DNA of 64,000 nucleotides from Streptococcus merionis DSM 19192 (GCF_000380085.1 NZ_KB904561.1:26138-90137), one strand, 5' to 3'; counted from the stretch's first letter, positions 17,760-27,119 are shown. Notes: generated from the letters alone by a model not told the origin. Program-made: numbers and translations.

Positions 17760-19619
17760 CTACTTTTCAATCACTGTCAATAACGGTTGGCCAAGCTTGA
17801 TATTATCTACCGTTGCTGGTAAAACATCCATATAATCTGGAGAATTAGTAACAATGATGGCACTGGTTAAATCATATCCCTGAGCTTCAAGATGTTCTCG
17901 ATCAAACTGCAGCAAGGGCTGGCCAAGTCTAACTTCCTGCCCATTCTCAACTAAAACTGTGAAGCCTTGGCCGTCCAAATGGACGGTATCAATCCCCAGA
18001 TGAATCAAGAGTTCTACTCCATCTTCTGAACGAATTGTCAAAGCATGCTTGGTCGGAAAGGTGGTCGTAACAATTCCCTGTACAGGAGACACAAGCTGAT
18101 CTGATGTCGGCCTGACCGCTACTCCCTCACCCATAGCACCGCTTGCAAAGACAGGATCCGGCATAGTTTCAAGAGGAAGCACCGTCCCCCCAAGGGGACT
18201 AAATATCGTATGATGACCAATTGGAATTTGTTTTGTGTCTTTATTAAGAGTGTCCGAAATCATTTCCTTTTCCGTCTGGTCAGGAATTCTAACCAGCAAA
18301 GTCAAGATAAAGCCAGCTAGAGTAGCTAGAAGCATGGCAATGATTGATTGGAGAAAATTATTGACATCTTGCCCATTGGGATCTACGAAAGTTGTCAAGG
18401 CAAAAATCCCCAAACCTCCCATATTATAAGCATGGATTGCCGTCCAACCAACAAAAGCCCCCTGAACAGCACCGCCAATGCTACTTAGAATAAAAGGCGT
18501 TCGAAGCGGCAAACTCAACCCATAAATAGCTGGCTCTGTCACACCGAAAAAGGCCGATACCACCGATGGTAAGATTAAGTTCTTCTGACGTGGATTTTTT
18601 AGTTTAAATGCCAAAGCTAAAACGGAGCCAAACTGTGAAAAACTAACAAAGTTGATAATCGCTAAAATCGTCGAAAAACCACTGGACTGAAGCTGTATGG
18701 TCATAAGAGGAATCAAGCCCCAATGCAGACCAAACATGACTAATAGTTGCCACAAACCTCCCAAAACGGCACCCATCAAAACTGGACTAAATTGATAAAT
18801 GAGATGAAAAAAATCACCAATCACATTTGACAAACCAATCATAGCTGGGCCAATTCCTAAAATTGTCAAAGGAGCTACCACGATAAGTGTCAAGAACGGC
18901 ACCATAAAATACTTGACCACATCGGGTACAATTTTTTTAAAAAATTTTTCAACCTGCGCTGCCAGAGCAACTGACATGATAATCGGCAAGACTGTTTGAT
19001 AATAGCCGCCCGAGGGAAGGTAAATCGGAAATCCTAGAACTTCTGGTAGGCGATTGTCTGCATTTAAACCAGGATACAAGAGAGTCGCTGCCAAAGCGAT
19101 ACCTGTAAAAAGATGCAGATTAAAATATTTTGTCGCACTAATCGCGATGACTATAGGGAGAAATTGGAAAAACCCGTCACCGATAGCCTGAAGCAAGAGG
19201 TAAATACCGCTATTTTCAGCCGTAAGTCCACAAAAAGCCATAATCGCTACAACTCCCTTTAGCATGCCTGTTGCAGCTAAGACGCCCAAGGCTGGTTGGA
19301 AAACAGCCGAAACCATCGTGATAAAACGGTCAGTTAGGCGAGTCGAGGGCGCGCTTGCTCTTAAATCACCCAAGGAAGAAATGCTAAGCAAAGCATCGTA
19401 GACATCTGCCACATGATTACCGATAACAATCTGATATTGCCCACCACCACGGACAATGGCTGTCACCTCTGGGTGAGTCTTGAGCATTTCTGTCTGCGCT
19501 TGGTTATCGTCTTTGAGCGTAAAACGCAATCGTGTTAGACAGTGGGTCACTCCTATGACATTTTTTTCACCACCGACCAATAGCAGCAACTCCTTGGCCA
19601 GATTCGTATATTTTTCCAT
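17760..19619 (-). CDS. bglP: Beta-glucoside PTS permease EIIBCA
   Basis: Single-chain PTS transporter for aryl-beta-glucosides or related sugars, 619 aa. The order is B-C-A: EIIB at about 1-85 with the phosphorylated cysteine at residue 27 in THCLTRLRF; EIIC at about 100-455 with many hydrophobic segments and GVTEPAIYGLSLP; EIIA at about 480-619 with HLGIDTVHLDGQGF. It follows licT by 224 bp, which contain a terminator-like hairpin, as expected for antiterminator control. No phospho-beta-glucosidase gene follows. A sucrose or trehalose permease is the main alternative; the BglG-type regulator favours beta-glucosides. Confidence 0.85.
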   Translation of the reverse strand: MEKYTNLAKELLLLVGGEKNVIGVTHCLTRLRFTLKDDNQAQTEMLKTHPEVTAIVRGGGQYQIVIGNHVADVYDALLSISSLGDLRASAPSTRLTDRFITMVSAVFQPALGVLAATGMLKGVVAIMAFCGLTAENSGIYLLLQAIGDGFFQFLPIVIAISATKYFNLHLFTGIALAATLLYPGLNADNRLPEVLGFPIYLPSGGYYQTVLPIIMSVALAAQVEKFFKKIVPDVVKYFMVPFLTLIVVAPLTILGIGPAMIGLSNVIGDFFHLIYQFSPVLMGAVLGGLWQLLVMFGLHWGLIPLMTIQLQSSGFSTILAIINFVSFSQFGSVLALAFKLKNPRQKNLILPSVVSAFFGVTEPAIYGLSLPLRTPFILSSIGGAVQGAFVGWTAIHAYNMGGLGIFALTTFVDPNGQDVNNFLQSIIAMLLATLAGFILTLLVRIPDQTEKEMISDTLNKDTKQIPIGHHTIFSPLGGTVLPLETMPDPVFASGAMGEGVAVRPTSDQLVSPVQGIVTTTFPTKHALTIRSEDGVELLIHLGIDTVHLDGQGFTVLVENGQEVRLGQPLLQFDREHLEAQGYDLTSAIIVTNSPDYMDVLPATVDNIKLGQPLLTVIEK

Positions 19620-19795
19620 AAAACCTCTATCTTATTGATACTTAACAAAATTCGACATTTTATTGTCAATCAGCACTTTCCAGCTCTTGAAGCGCCTCTG
19701 TGAGTCATGAATTCTTTGACAAGAATTAACATAAAATTGATAACAGGAAGATACTGGATATCGAAATAGAAGCGGTATCCATCTGTCACGATTTG

Positions 19796-19833
19796 AAAAA
19801 TCCCCAGTCAGCTCAAAGCTGAAACCAGGGAAA
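19796..19833 (-). terminator. Terminator between licT and bglP
   Basis: The minus strand reads CCCTGGTT, TCAGC-TTTG-GCTGA, CTGGGG, ATTTTT, shortly after the licT stop. It is a plausible target for antitermination, but I could not align an upstream segment to the LicT RAT consensus. Confidence 0.65.
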
Positions 19834-19843
19834 TGGTGATGCA

Positions 19844-20683
19844 CTAAGCGGTTTTATTTGTCGTTCTTTGAATATGAATGGTTAGATAGACCAGTTCGTC
19901 CTGAGAGACAACAAATTGATATTGACTGAGAACATATTTGCCAATCAACTCTGCACAGGCAAAGGCTTTAGGATAGTTAGTCTTGACCTGCTCAAAAAGA
20001 AAACTGTCTTCACCTGATTGTCCCTGATGATCAATGACGCGTTGGGCAAAATACTGGAGATGGGTGACAAAGCGCACGTAAGAAATACTTTCCTCATCAA
20101 ACTCAATCGCATAATACCGACGGACAATATTAATCATCTCCTGAATCAGCTTGGTTGTCTTCACCGTCTGATCCATTTTGTGGTCATTCTTCTGGGCGTT
20201 GACAAAGTGCAAGGCAATCGAAGCTGCCTCATCCTCAGGAATCTCCAAAGCAAAACTTTCATTCAAAAGTTTGACCGCTTCAAGACCCACCTGATACTCC
20301 ATCTGGTAGAACTTTTTGACTTCCCAAAAGAGCGGATTTTTGATAAAAACACCCTGTTGCGCCCGTTCAATGACAAAATGCAGGTGATCTGCCAAAGCCA
20401 GATAAAGGTTTTCGTTGTAGCTTGTCTCTAAAACACGTGAAGCTTTTGAGATGATCGCTTGAAAAATATCAACTTCTTTTGGACTTAATTTGACGTAGAG
20501 CTCTGAAACTGCTTGGGTAAATTGTTGATCGGATAACTTAAAGACTTTTTCAATCAGGGTTTCATCAAGAATGTCACCTGTCTTTTTTTGAAATCCTAAA
20601 CCTCTTCCCATGACAATAGCCTCAAGGCCTTCGGCATCTTGAATCATCACCACATTATTGTTAAAGACCTTGACAACTTCCAT
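19844..20683 (-). CDS. licT: BglG/LicT-family transcription antiterminator
   Basis: RNA-binding antiterminator, 279 aa. The N-terminal co-antiterminator (CAT) domain at about 1-55 (VVKVFNNNVVMIQD, then GRGLGFQKKTGD) binds RAT hairpins. Two PTS regulation domains follow, with conserved histidines in ALADHLHFVIERA (PRD1), ASIALHFVNAQ and VTHLQYFAQRV (PRD2), and ends with LTIHIQRT. Such proteins are switched by EIIB- and HPr-dependent phosphorylation. It lies directly before bglP, its likely target. Confidence 0.9.
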   Translation of the reverse strand: MEVVKVFNNNVVMIQDAEGLEAIVMGRGLGFQKKTGDILDETLIEKVFKLSDQQFTQAVSELYVKLSPKEVDIFQAIISKASRVLETSYNENLYLALADHLHFVIERAQQGVFIKNPLFWEVKKFYQMEYQVGLEAVKLLNESFALEIPEDEAASIALHFVNAQKNDHKMDQTVKTTKLIQEMINIVRRYYAIEFDEESISYVRFVTHLQYFAQRVIDHQGQSGEDSFLFEQVKTNYPKAFACAELIGKYVLSQYQFVVSQDELVYLTIHIQRTTNKTA

Positions 20684-20755
20684 GCTACCTCCTCGACCTT
20701 TTGAATGTTACTTTTGTCCATAAAATCAAGACTATCATCTGCTTGAACTTCTTTT

Positions 20756-20784
20756 ATGATAGCACTTCCAAGTTAAAAACGCAA
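20756..20784 (-). promoter_or_regulatory. licT-bglP promoter
   Basis: The minus strand reads TTGCGT, 17 nt, TATCAT, preceded by TGC (extended -10), about 70 nt before the licT ATG. The rest of the gap (20785-20965) shows nothing recognised. Confidence 0.6.
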
Positions 20785-20965
20785 CTCACTTGAAGCCAAA
20801 AACAGAACAAACGAATAAGGAAACCGTCTCTTAGTTTTTTTATGAGCGAAAATATTCTGAAACAGCAAAAATTAGTCATGAAAACCAAAGAAAACTTTCC
20901 TTTTTCTAGTCATTTTGTACTGTTTTTCTAATTGATTGATTTTCTTTATGCGTTGTCGTGACCCC

Positions 20966-21012
20966 TAAAAAGAGAAATTGGGACAGACAGCCATGATGGC
21001 TATCTGTCCCAA
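20966..21012 (-). terminator. purR terminator
   Basis: Minus-strand arms TTGGGACAGA and TCTGTCCCAA enclose an inner AGCCAT/ATGGCT stem, followed by TTTCTCTTTTT, 10 bp after the purR stop. The GGGACAG and CATGATGGC words also occur in family 2 repeats. Confidence 0.85.
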
Positions 21013-21021
21013 TCCTTTTCA

Positions 21022-21837
21022 TTAATCTTCAAAAATATTGCCCAATTGAACGGAAATCTTTGCATTTTTAATATCAATATCAGTAACTGACAAGAGAGAC
21101 TTGTAGTTCATCTCATCGCGTTTGCCTTGCACATTATCCGCAAAGATGGCGACACCAGCTAAAGTACTATCAAACTCAGACAAGAGACTGATCATGCCGT
21201 TGATAGTCCCGCCACCTTTTAAGAAGTCGTCTACAATCAAGACACGGCTATCTGGTTTAAGACTGCGTTTCGAAAGGAACATCTTCTCAATCCGCCCACT
21301 TGATCCTGAGGCATAATTGACAGAGACGGTCGAGCCTTCAGTGATTTTCAAGTCGCGACGGACAATAACAAATGGCACATTGAGCACATCAGCCACAGCA
21401 TTGGCCAAAGGGACACCCTTAGTTGCCACGGTCATGACCGCATCAATTTTTTGATCCTTGAAGGCTTTAGCGATAATGCGGCCAATCTGTCTCAGAATAG
21501 TCGGTGTCGAAAGGAGATCTGAGAGGTAAATGTAGCCCCCTGGTAAAATGCGATCACTTTCCGCCATACGAACGCAGAGCTCTTCAACGACTTTATGCGC
21601 TTCCTGATCCGAAATAGTTGGTGTAAATATTACCCCGCCGCTAGCACCTGTGATCGTTTCAATCTCTCCAATTTCGCTCGTTTCCAATGCACGCTTGATA
21701 ATAGAGATGTCTTCAGAAATAGAAGATTTAGCAGAATCGTAACGTTCTGCAAATGTGCTCAAACTGGTCAACTCATACGGATGATTGATCAGGTAATTTG
21801 AAATCAGTACCATCCGCTCACTACGTCTAATTTTCAT
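21022..21837 (-). CDS. purR: Purine operon regulator PurR
   Basis: PRPP-responsive regulator of purine genes, 271 aa. An N-terminal winged helix spans about residues 1-73 (RRSERMVLISNYLINHPYEL, then SAKSSISEDISIIK). It is followed by a phosphoribosyltransferase-like effector domain with the PRPP loop VLIVDDFLKGGGT near 202-214. Its own promoter carries a PurBox-like CGAACAATT overlapping the -35, suggesting autoregulation. The purC and purD promoters carry related sites, so the regulator and much of its regulon are both in this window. Confidence 0.96.
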   Translation of the reverse strand: MKIRRSERMVLISNYLINHPYELTSLSTFAERYDSAKSSISEDISIIKRALETSEIGEIETITGASGGVIFTPTISDQEAHKVVEELCVRMAESDRILPGGYIYLSDLLSTPTILRQIGRIIAKAFKDQKIDAVMTVATKGVPLANAVADVLNVPFVIVRRDLKITEGSTVSVNYASGSSGRIEKMFLSKRSLKPDSRVLIVDDFLKGGGTINGMISLLSEFDSTLAGVAIFADNVQGKRDEMNYKSLLSVTDIDIKNAKISVQLGNIFED

Positions 21838-21867
21838 CTTTTGTCCTCGTTTTTGTTTCTTTTTTCT

Positions 21868-21900
21868 ATTATATCATACAAATAAAAAACGAACAATTTT
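21868..21900 (-). promoter_or_regulatory. purR promoter with PurBox
   Basis: The minus strand reads TTGTTC, 17 nt, TATAAT with TGA upstream. The -35 is embedded in AAAAAACGAACAATT (21886-21900, plus strand), close to the PurBox AWWWCCGAACWWT. The rest of 21901-22193 holds only a weak, uncertain family 1-like stretch near 22020-22090. Confidence 0.7.
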
Positions 21901-22193
21901 TAAAATAAAAAGTCCGTTTTTTCGTTTTTAGCGATAGTTTCAACTTAGAAATTTGCGTTCACAAACAGGACGCTTTCTTTAATCAACACAATTTTGAGCG
22001 GCCGCATATTGACGACGTGTTGTGAAAAAATAGTGAACTTGTTCGAAAACACATTGAAAATCATTCCCTTTTCATAAATCGTCAGTCTAGGTTTTCATTG
22101 CCCCCTTGCAATCAATCTTCTTAGACTACGGAAAATCTGACTGTTGAACTCTTTTTCGTTTTCCGAACAAAGACAGTTACTGTGAGGGCACTC

Positions 22194-23132
22194 CTAAAGA
22201 TTTGGTTTGTAGAAAGAGCGGTTGTCCATGGCAAAGAGACGGTTTGTCAGCTCACCTGGTGCTATTTTGTCAAGAGCTGTGATCATCATCATCATCTCCG
22301 CATCAATATTGTCAATCATATGGAGAATCTCAGCTTCCATGATTTGCGGGCGTACAGGACTTCCGTACTCCAAAAGGCCGTGGTGACTAAGGATAACATG
22401 ACGCAGAACAATCACTTCTTCCTTGCTATCATCAATACCAAGATCGATGAGTGTTTTAGTGATTTCTTCATCAATCAAAGAGATGTGGCCGATCAAGTTC
22501 CCTCGGACGGTATAGCTGGTGTCATCTGGCCCAGACAACTCAATAACCTTAGCGAGATCATGCAGCATGATTCCTGCAAAGAGCAGGCTCTTGTTAAGCT
22601 GAGGGTAAATATCGCCAATGGCATCTGCCAAGCGAACCATGGTCGCAGTGTGATAGGAAAGACCAGCATAGAAGGCATGATGATTGGTCTTTGCGGCTGG
22701 ATAGCTGTAAAATTCCTTTTCGTACTTACCGTAGAGCGCGCGCACCAAGCGCTGCCAAGTCGCATTCTCAATGCGGAAAATCATCTGCTGCAGGTAGTCT
22801 CTCGTATCTGAGATGTCTACTGGTGGCTTCTCTTGAAAATCCACAGGATCATTTGGCTCATCTAGTTTTGGTAAGCGCAGACTAATTTGATTAACCTGCG
22901 GTGTGCCGTTATAAACCTCCCGCATGCCTCGCATAAAAACAACCTTGCCTGAGGTAAATTCAGTCACATTATAAGCTTGAGCGTCCCAGAGCTTACCCTC
23001 AATAGTGCCTGTATCATCTTGGAAGGTAAAGGCAAGGTAATCCTTACCAGCCCTAGTCTGACGGACCTCTGCTGACTTAATCAGGTAAAACCCTTCAAAA
23101 GGCTCGTCTTTCTTCATTTGGTTGATTTTCAT
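22194..23132 (-). CDS. yhaM: 3'-5' exoribonuclease YhaM
   Basis: RNase/DNase of the YhaM (Cbf1) family, 312 aa from the ATG at 23132, which follows GAGGATGCT. The N-terminal OB-fold is at about 10-100 (YLIKSAEVRQTRAGKDYLAF). An HD metal-binding domain spans about 150-285, with NHHAFYAGLSYHT, MLHDLAKV and HVILSHHGLLEYGSP supplying the histidines and aspartates. In streptococci it trims RNA 3' ends after endonucleolytic cleavage. It starts 33 bp after the rmuC stop. Confidence 0.94.
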   Translation of the reverse strand: MKINQMKKDEPFEGFYLIKSAEVRQTRAGKDYLAFTFQDDTGTIEGKLWDAQAYNVTEFTSGKVVFMRGMREVYNGTPQVNQISLRLPKLDEPNDPVDFQEKPPVDISDTRDYLQQMIFRIENATWQRLVRALYGKYEKEFYSYPAAKTNHHAFYAGLSYHTATMVRLADAIGDIYPQLNKSLLFAGIMLHDLAKVIELSGPDDTSYTVRGNLIGHISLIDEEITKTLIDLGIDDSKEEVIVLRHVILSHHGLLEYGSPVRPQIMEAEILHMIDNIDAEMMMMITALDKIAPGELTNRLFAMDNRSFYKPNL

Positions 23133-23165
23133 AGCATCCTCATTTCTAATCACAGGCAAGCCTGC

Positions 23166-24449
23166 TTATCCAAAATCTTCTTGATCGGGAAAGGTCTTCT
23201 CGTCTTCTGTTACTGCGTCAAATTGGAGCATTTCTGGCAATTTCCCATCTTCGCCATAGTGTTCAATGGTGCGAAGAGCACGCTCAATAGCTTGAGTTCT
23301 GGTGGTCAGCAGGCTATCAATATTCTTGGTGGCCCGCCCTAATTGAACCTGAGTCTTCTGCAAGAGGTTTCCAAATTTGCCAAACTCAGTTTTAACATTG
23401 CCCAAAACTTTACTAATATCATCTGCCGAGCGCTGGATATTAAGCGTACGAAAGCCAACAGATAGGGAATTGAGCAGGGCTGACAGGGTAGATGGGCCTG
23501 CTATCACAATGTTTTCTGTCCGACGTAGGTCATCAAAAAAGGCTGGCTGGCGAACGATTTCCGCATAAAGTCCTTCCGTTGGTAAAAACAAGATCCCAAA
23601 CTGCGTCGTCTCAGGTGGACTAATGTACTTGCGATTGATGTCCTTGGCAAAGCCTTTGACACTTGCAAGAAGCGCCTTGCGAGCCGACTCAACCTGTGCC
23701 TTATCTCCCTCATCATGGGCTTCTTCTAGACGGTAGTAAGCATCCAAAGGAAATTTAGCATCAATGGGTAAATATACCGTCTCACCCTCGCTCTGACCAG
23801 GGAGCTTGATGGCAAACTCAACCCGATCACTAGAGCCTGCAATCGTTGGAATTTCACGCTCATATTGGCTGGGGCTCATGATATCCTCGATGATCTGAGC
23901 CAGCTGAATCTCACCCAAAATCCCTCGGCTTTTGGTACCTGAGAGAACTTTGCTGAGACTGCCAACATCACGAGCCACCGTCTTCATTTCACCTAACCCC
24001 TTGTTGACCGACTCTAACTGTTTAGACACGGTTTCAAAGGACGACCGCAATCTGGTCTGAAGGGTCTTCTCCAGCTTTTCCTCGACGGTCTGACGCATCG
24101 CTTCCAATTTGCCTTCATTGGAAGATTGCATTTGTTGCAATCCTTGACTGAGAACGGTACGGTTTTGATCCAAATTTTGCGTGATTTCCTGCCGCAGCTC
24201 AGTCAGATGATGGTAAAGGTCCTTGCGGACATCGGTCAGACGATCTGAGGTTTGACTGGTTGCCTGGTGCAGATCGCGAAGCTGATTTTGCCCAGAACGC
24301 TCTAGCAAATAAGTCATCTGGTCAGCCATGCGATCAGCTTGGCTATCCAGCATTTCCTCAAAATCAGTTTGAAGCTGTTTCTGCCCCTGCCAGAGGAAAA
24401 AGACAGCTACCAGTAGCACTATACTTAAAATTAAAAGCAGTATTTCCAT
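23166..24449 (-). CDS. rmuC: DNA recombination protein RmuC
   Basis: RmuC-family protein with an N-terminal membrane helix (about 2-22), a long coiled coil (about 25-170) and a C-terminal PD-(D/E)xK-like nuclease domain (KSRGILGEIQLAQIIEDI, then LPIDAKFPLDAY). It is implicated in limiting inversions at repeats; the biochemical activity is not settled. I start at ATG 24449, one base after the thiN stop, with AAGGATTGAC upstream; 427 aa. It is part of the rsgA-rpe-thiN-rmuC-yhaM gene string. Confidence 0.93.
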   Translation of the reverse strand: MEILLLILSIVLLVAVFFLWQGQKQLQTDFEEMLDSQADRMADQMTYLLERSGQNQLRDLHQATSQTSDRLTDVRKDLYHHLTELRQEITQNLDQNRTVLSQGLQQMQSSNEGKLEAMRQTVEEKLEKTLQTRLRSSFETVSKQLESVNKGLGEMKTVARDVGSLSKVLSGTKSRGILGEIQLAQIIEDIMSPSQYEREIPTIAGSSDRVEFAIKLPGQSEGETVYLPIDAKFPLDAYYRLEEAHDEGDKAQVESARKALLASVKGFAKDINRKYISPPETTQFGILFLPTEGLYAEIVRQPAFFDDLRRTENIVIAGPSTLSALLNSLSVGFRTLNIQRSADDISKVLGNVKTEFGKFGNLLQKTQVQLGRATKNIDSLLTTRTQAIERALRTIEHYGEDGKLPEMLQFDAVTEDEKTFPDQEDFG

Positions 24450-24450
24450 G

Positions 24451-25077
24451 TCAATCCTTACTGTAAACCACAACCAGATAGCCATCAGGCACAGTCACCT
24501 GAATAGGCCGATTTATAAATTCATTGCACCCATAGATTTTACGGTCAAAAAAGCTCTGGTCATCCATCTCGTACTTGGCATTTTTTATGGTCAGCTGACC
24601 TCGCCCCTCCAGCATAAAACCAACATAGTCGTAGCCTGATAGAGGGGAAATTTCCCTGTAGCCAGCCTGATAATAAGTGATACGGTTTTGTCCATCAACT
24701 AGCTCAAATTGGCGCAAATAAGGAAAAAGCTCGGGGTGACTAGGCAGAAAAATCGAAGACAAACTATGATCCACGCGACCACCTAGCGCACCATAAATGG
24801 TCACGTGCGCTTCTGGATCGTCCTTACAAATGGCCTTAATGGTCATTTCTAAGTCGGTATCGTCTTTGTGACTGGGAGCTGTCACCAAACGTTTAGCCGA
24901 GCGCTTGACAGTCTCAAACTCCTCATCGCTAATCGAATCAAAATCGCCAACCGCCAAATCTAGCGGTAAGTTCATCTCCACTAGCTTCAAAGCTCCCGCA
25001 TCAACCCCAGCATAAGCATCAAAATCTCGCGGAAAATCTGTCAGTGGTCCACCTGCCAGCACACACCAGCTAACCAT
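24451..25077 (-). CDS. thiN: Thiamine pyrophosphokinase
   Basis: Makes thiamine pyrophosphate from thiamine and ATP; 208 aa. Motifs GDFDSIS (about 44-50), HKDDTDLEM (about 70-78) and GALGGRVDHSL (about 95-105) are intact. The C-terminal thiamine-binding beta-sandwich ends LTIKNAKYEM. It overlaps the rpe stop by 8 bp, showing tight coupling, and is one base from rmuC. Confidence 0.95.
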   Translation of the reverse strand: MVSWCVLAGGPLTDFPRDFDAYAGVDAGALKLVEMNLPLDLAVGDFDSISDEEFETVKRSAKRLVTAPSHKDDTDLEMTIKAICKDDPEAHVTIYGALGGRVDHSLSSIFLPSHPELFPYLRQFELVDGQNRITYYQAGYREISPLSGYDYVGFMLEGRGQLTIKNAKYEMDDQSFFDRKIYGCNEFINRPIQVTVPDGYLVVVYSKD

Positions 25078-25729
25078 TGAGCGCCTCTCTTAAGGTTGCC
25101 ACGCGCTTTGCTACGTCACCTTTAAAGACATAAGACCCTGCTACAAAGACATTAGCACCAGCTTTCTTAGTCAAAGCGATGGTCTGATCATCAATCCCAC
25201 CATCAACCTCAATATCAAAAGCAAGACCTTTTTGCTCTCGTAACTTAGCTATTTCTTCAATCTTTTCAAGCATTTCTGGAATAAAGGCTTGACCTCCAAA
25301 ACCTGGGTTGACCGTCATAATCAAGACTTGATCTACCAACTCTAAGACATGGGTAATACTAGCCACAGGTGTCCCTGGATTGAGCACCACACCAGCCTTC
25401 ATACCAGCTGCCTTAATCTTTTGTAGGGCGCCGTGAATATGAGGTGTCGCCTCGACATGAATGGTCATGATATCAGCGCCAGCTCTGGCAAAACTCTCGA
25501 TATATTGCTCAGGGTTGGAGACCATGAGATGGCAATCAAAGACCAGCTTGCTATGTGGACGCATACTGGCCACCACATCTGCCCCAAAACTGATATTGGG
25601 CACAAAATGACCATCCATAATATCGATATGAACGTACTCACTCCCTGACGCATCAATGCGTTTGAGCTCCGTTTCAAAGTTAGCATAATCTGCGGCTAAG
25701 ATGGATGGTGCTAGTTTATCAGTAAACAT
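25070..25729 (-). CDS. rpe: Ribulose-phosphate 3-epimerase
   Basis: Pentose-phosphate enzyme interconverting ribulose-5-P and xylulose-5-P; 219 aa TIM barrel. LAPSILAADYANF, HIDIMDGHFVPNISFG, MTVNPGFGGQ and VDGGI match catalytic and metal-binding segments. The ATG at 25729 follows ACGAGG; an upstream in-frame ATG would add 12 unlikely residues. It starts 44 bp after rsgA. Confidence 0.97.
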   Translation of the reverse strand: MFTDKLAPSILAADYANFETELKRIDASGSEYVHIDIMDGHFVPNISFGADVVASMRPHSKLVFDCHLMVSNPEQYIESFARAGADIMTIHVEATPHIHGALQKIKAAGMKAGVVLNPGTPVASITHVLELVDQVLIMTVNPGFGGQAFIPEMLEKIEEIAKLREQKGLAFDIEVDGGIDDQTIALTKKAGANVFVAGSYVFKGDVAKRVATLREALNG

Positions 25730-25773
25730 AAGAGACCTCGTCTTTCTATTCGTTATTTTGGACAAATATGGCT

Positions 25774-26658
25774 TTATTTAGGTAATTTTTTAGCTGTTTT
25801 CTTATAGGTTTCACGACGATTTTCAATTTCGCTCAGGAAAAGCAAATAGTTGTCAAAACGGCTCTGAGATAGCTGGTCTGCTCCTACAGCTGGCTTAACA
25901 GCACAGGACGGCTCATGCGTATGGGTACAGGTGCGAAACTTACACCCTTGCGACAATGCTTTGATTTCTGGGAAGCAAGCATTGAGGGTCTCGCTATCAG
26001 AGATTTCGTAATCTAGGGAAGAAAAGCCTGGTGTATCAGCGATTTTTCCGCCATAGAGGTTGTAGAAACTAACCGCACGTGTGGTATGGCGACCACGGCC
26101 CAGACTATCTGAAATCTCACCTGTCTCCAAGGCCAGCTCAGGTGCAATTTTATTGAGCAAGGTGGACTTTCCAACGCCAGTCTGACCCATAAAAACTGTG
26201 ATCTTACCCTCAAGCAAGCTTGGCAGCTCTGCTATGTCCCAAAGAAAATCGTAGCCAATCGTCTGATAAAGGCTGCAAACTTGATCAAAATACGCCATCT
26301 CCTCATCAACCAGCAAATCGCGCTTGGTCAGAAAGACGATGGGATGGATGCCCTTGTGCTCAAGGAGGATCAGAAAACGATCCAGCAAATTGAGACTGAA
26401 ATCCGGCTCCTTGGCCGACATGACAACCACGGCCTGATCAATATTGACGATGGGAGGACGAACCAGACTGTTTTTGCGGTCATGGATAGCTAAGATATAG
26501 CCCTCCGAATTTTCCTCAGCCGAAAAATCAACCCAATCACCGACATAGGGCGTTTGGCCTTTTTGACGAAAGTTTCCCCGCGCACGGGTCTGGTAAACCT
26601 GACCATCTGACTCCACATAGTAAAAGCCAGCCAAAGCCTTGACAATAATTCCTTGCAA
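25774..26658 (-). CDS. rsgA: Small-subunit biogenesis GTPase RsgA, TTG start
   Basis: Circularly permuted GTPase that checks late 30S assembly; 294 aa. An N-terminal OB-fold (about 1-70), the permuted G motifs (TKRD about 110-113, [12 protein letters not shown] about 158-169, DTPGFSS about 210-216) and a C-terminal zinc finger with Cys/His in [15 protein letters not shown] are visible. The start codon is TTG, preceded by ATAAGGAGTATTA. The leader carries two tandem family 1 repeats. First gene of the rsgA-purR string. Confidence 0.95.
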   Translation of the reverse strand: MQGIIVKALAGFYYVESDGQVYQTRARGNFRQKGQTPYVGDWVDFSAEENSEGYILAIHDRKNSLVRPPIVNIDQAVVVMSAKEPDFSLNLLDRFLILLEHKGIHPIVFLTKRDLLVDEEMAYFDQVCSLYQTIGYDFLWDIAELPSLLEGKITVFMGQTGVGKSTLLNKIAPELALETGEISDSLGRGRHTTRAVSFYNLYGGKIADTPGFSSLDYEISDSETLNACFPEIKALSQGCKFRTCTHTHEPSCAVKPAVGADQLSQSRFDNYLLFLSEIENRRETYKKTAKKLPK

Positions 26659-26674
26659 ATAATACTCCTTATAT

Positions 26675-26782
26675 AAGATATGAGGCCGCTTATAAAACCG
26701 TATGAAAATAGGGAAGTGATACTGCGATTATAGTCACACGGAACTTTATCATTTTCACTAGGTTTTTAGGCCAAATTCAGTT
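26675..26782 (-). repeat. Family 1 palindromic repeat, copy C
   Basis: Begins AAGATATGAGGCCGC; contains GAAAATAGGGAAGTGA and, after a variable tip, CTTTATCATTTTCAC; ends TTTTTAGGCC. It folds as GGCC(N) arms with a CCTAT/TGATA internal loop. It lies 16 bp upstream of the rsgA start, but rsgA keeps its own ribosome binding site outside the repeat. Confidence 0.75.
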
Positions 26783-26784
26783 GT

Positions 26785-26921
26785 TGAGATACAAAAGCCT
26801 TAAGAAATCCGTATAATTATAATAATGAGGAGACTGATGACTAGTCTAATGACTAATGACTTGGGAAGGCCTTTGTCTTTTCTCTAGGATTTTACCGAGC
26901 ATTTTAGCCCGTGTTCAACGC
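26785..26921 (-). repeat. Family 1 palindromic repeat, copy D (degenerate)
   Basis: Directly behind copy C. It starts AGATACAAAAGCCTT and ends TTTTAGCCCGTGTTCAACG, with CTTTGTCTTTTCTCTAGG on one arm. The opposite arm has drifted, so the hairpin is weaker. Confidence 0.6.
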
Positions 26922-27032
26922 ACTAAGTTTGATTATGACTTAAGTCACTAAATAAGATACAATGTTGGCTATAAGCCTCTCATCTCTACCCTTATAAAAT
27001 CACGATTCAATAAAACAATATACTTCAGCCTT

Positions 27033-27041
27033 ATTATACCA
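27033..27041 (-). promoter_or_regulatory. Possible rsgA operon promoter (extended -10)
   Basis: The minus strand reads TGGTATAAT without a good -35. If used, the rsgA leader would be about 370 nt and include both family 1 repeats. Confidence 0.4.
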
Positions 27042-27094
27042 AAATTCTGCCTATTTCGCTGAGAAATCGGGTGCGAACTGCGTTTAGTCAAAAG

Positions 27095-27119
27095 AAAATC
27101 AGGCCTGTGCCTGACTTTT
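27095..27119. terminator. Terminator-like hairpin
   Basis: AAAATCAGGC, CTGT, GCCTGACTTTT: a 6-bp GC stem extended by A/T pairs, between the HXXEE gene and rsgA. It could end minus-strand transcription from the HXXEE gene or nearby repeats. Confidence 0.5.

Noticed and set aside
22018..22095. Possible eighth family 1 copy upstream of yhaM stop
   Set aside because: GTGAAAAAATAG and CCCTTTTCAT are present, but the order and pairing do not fit well enough to claim a copy.
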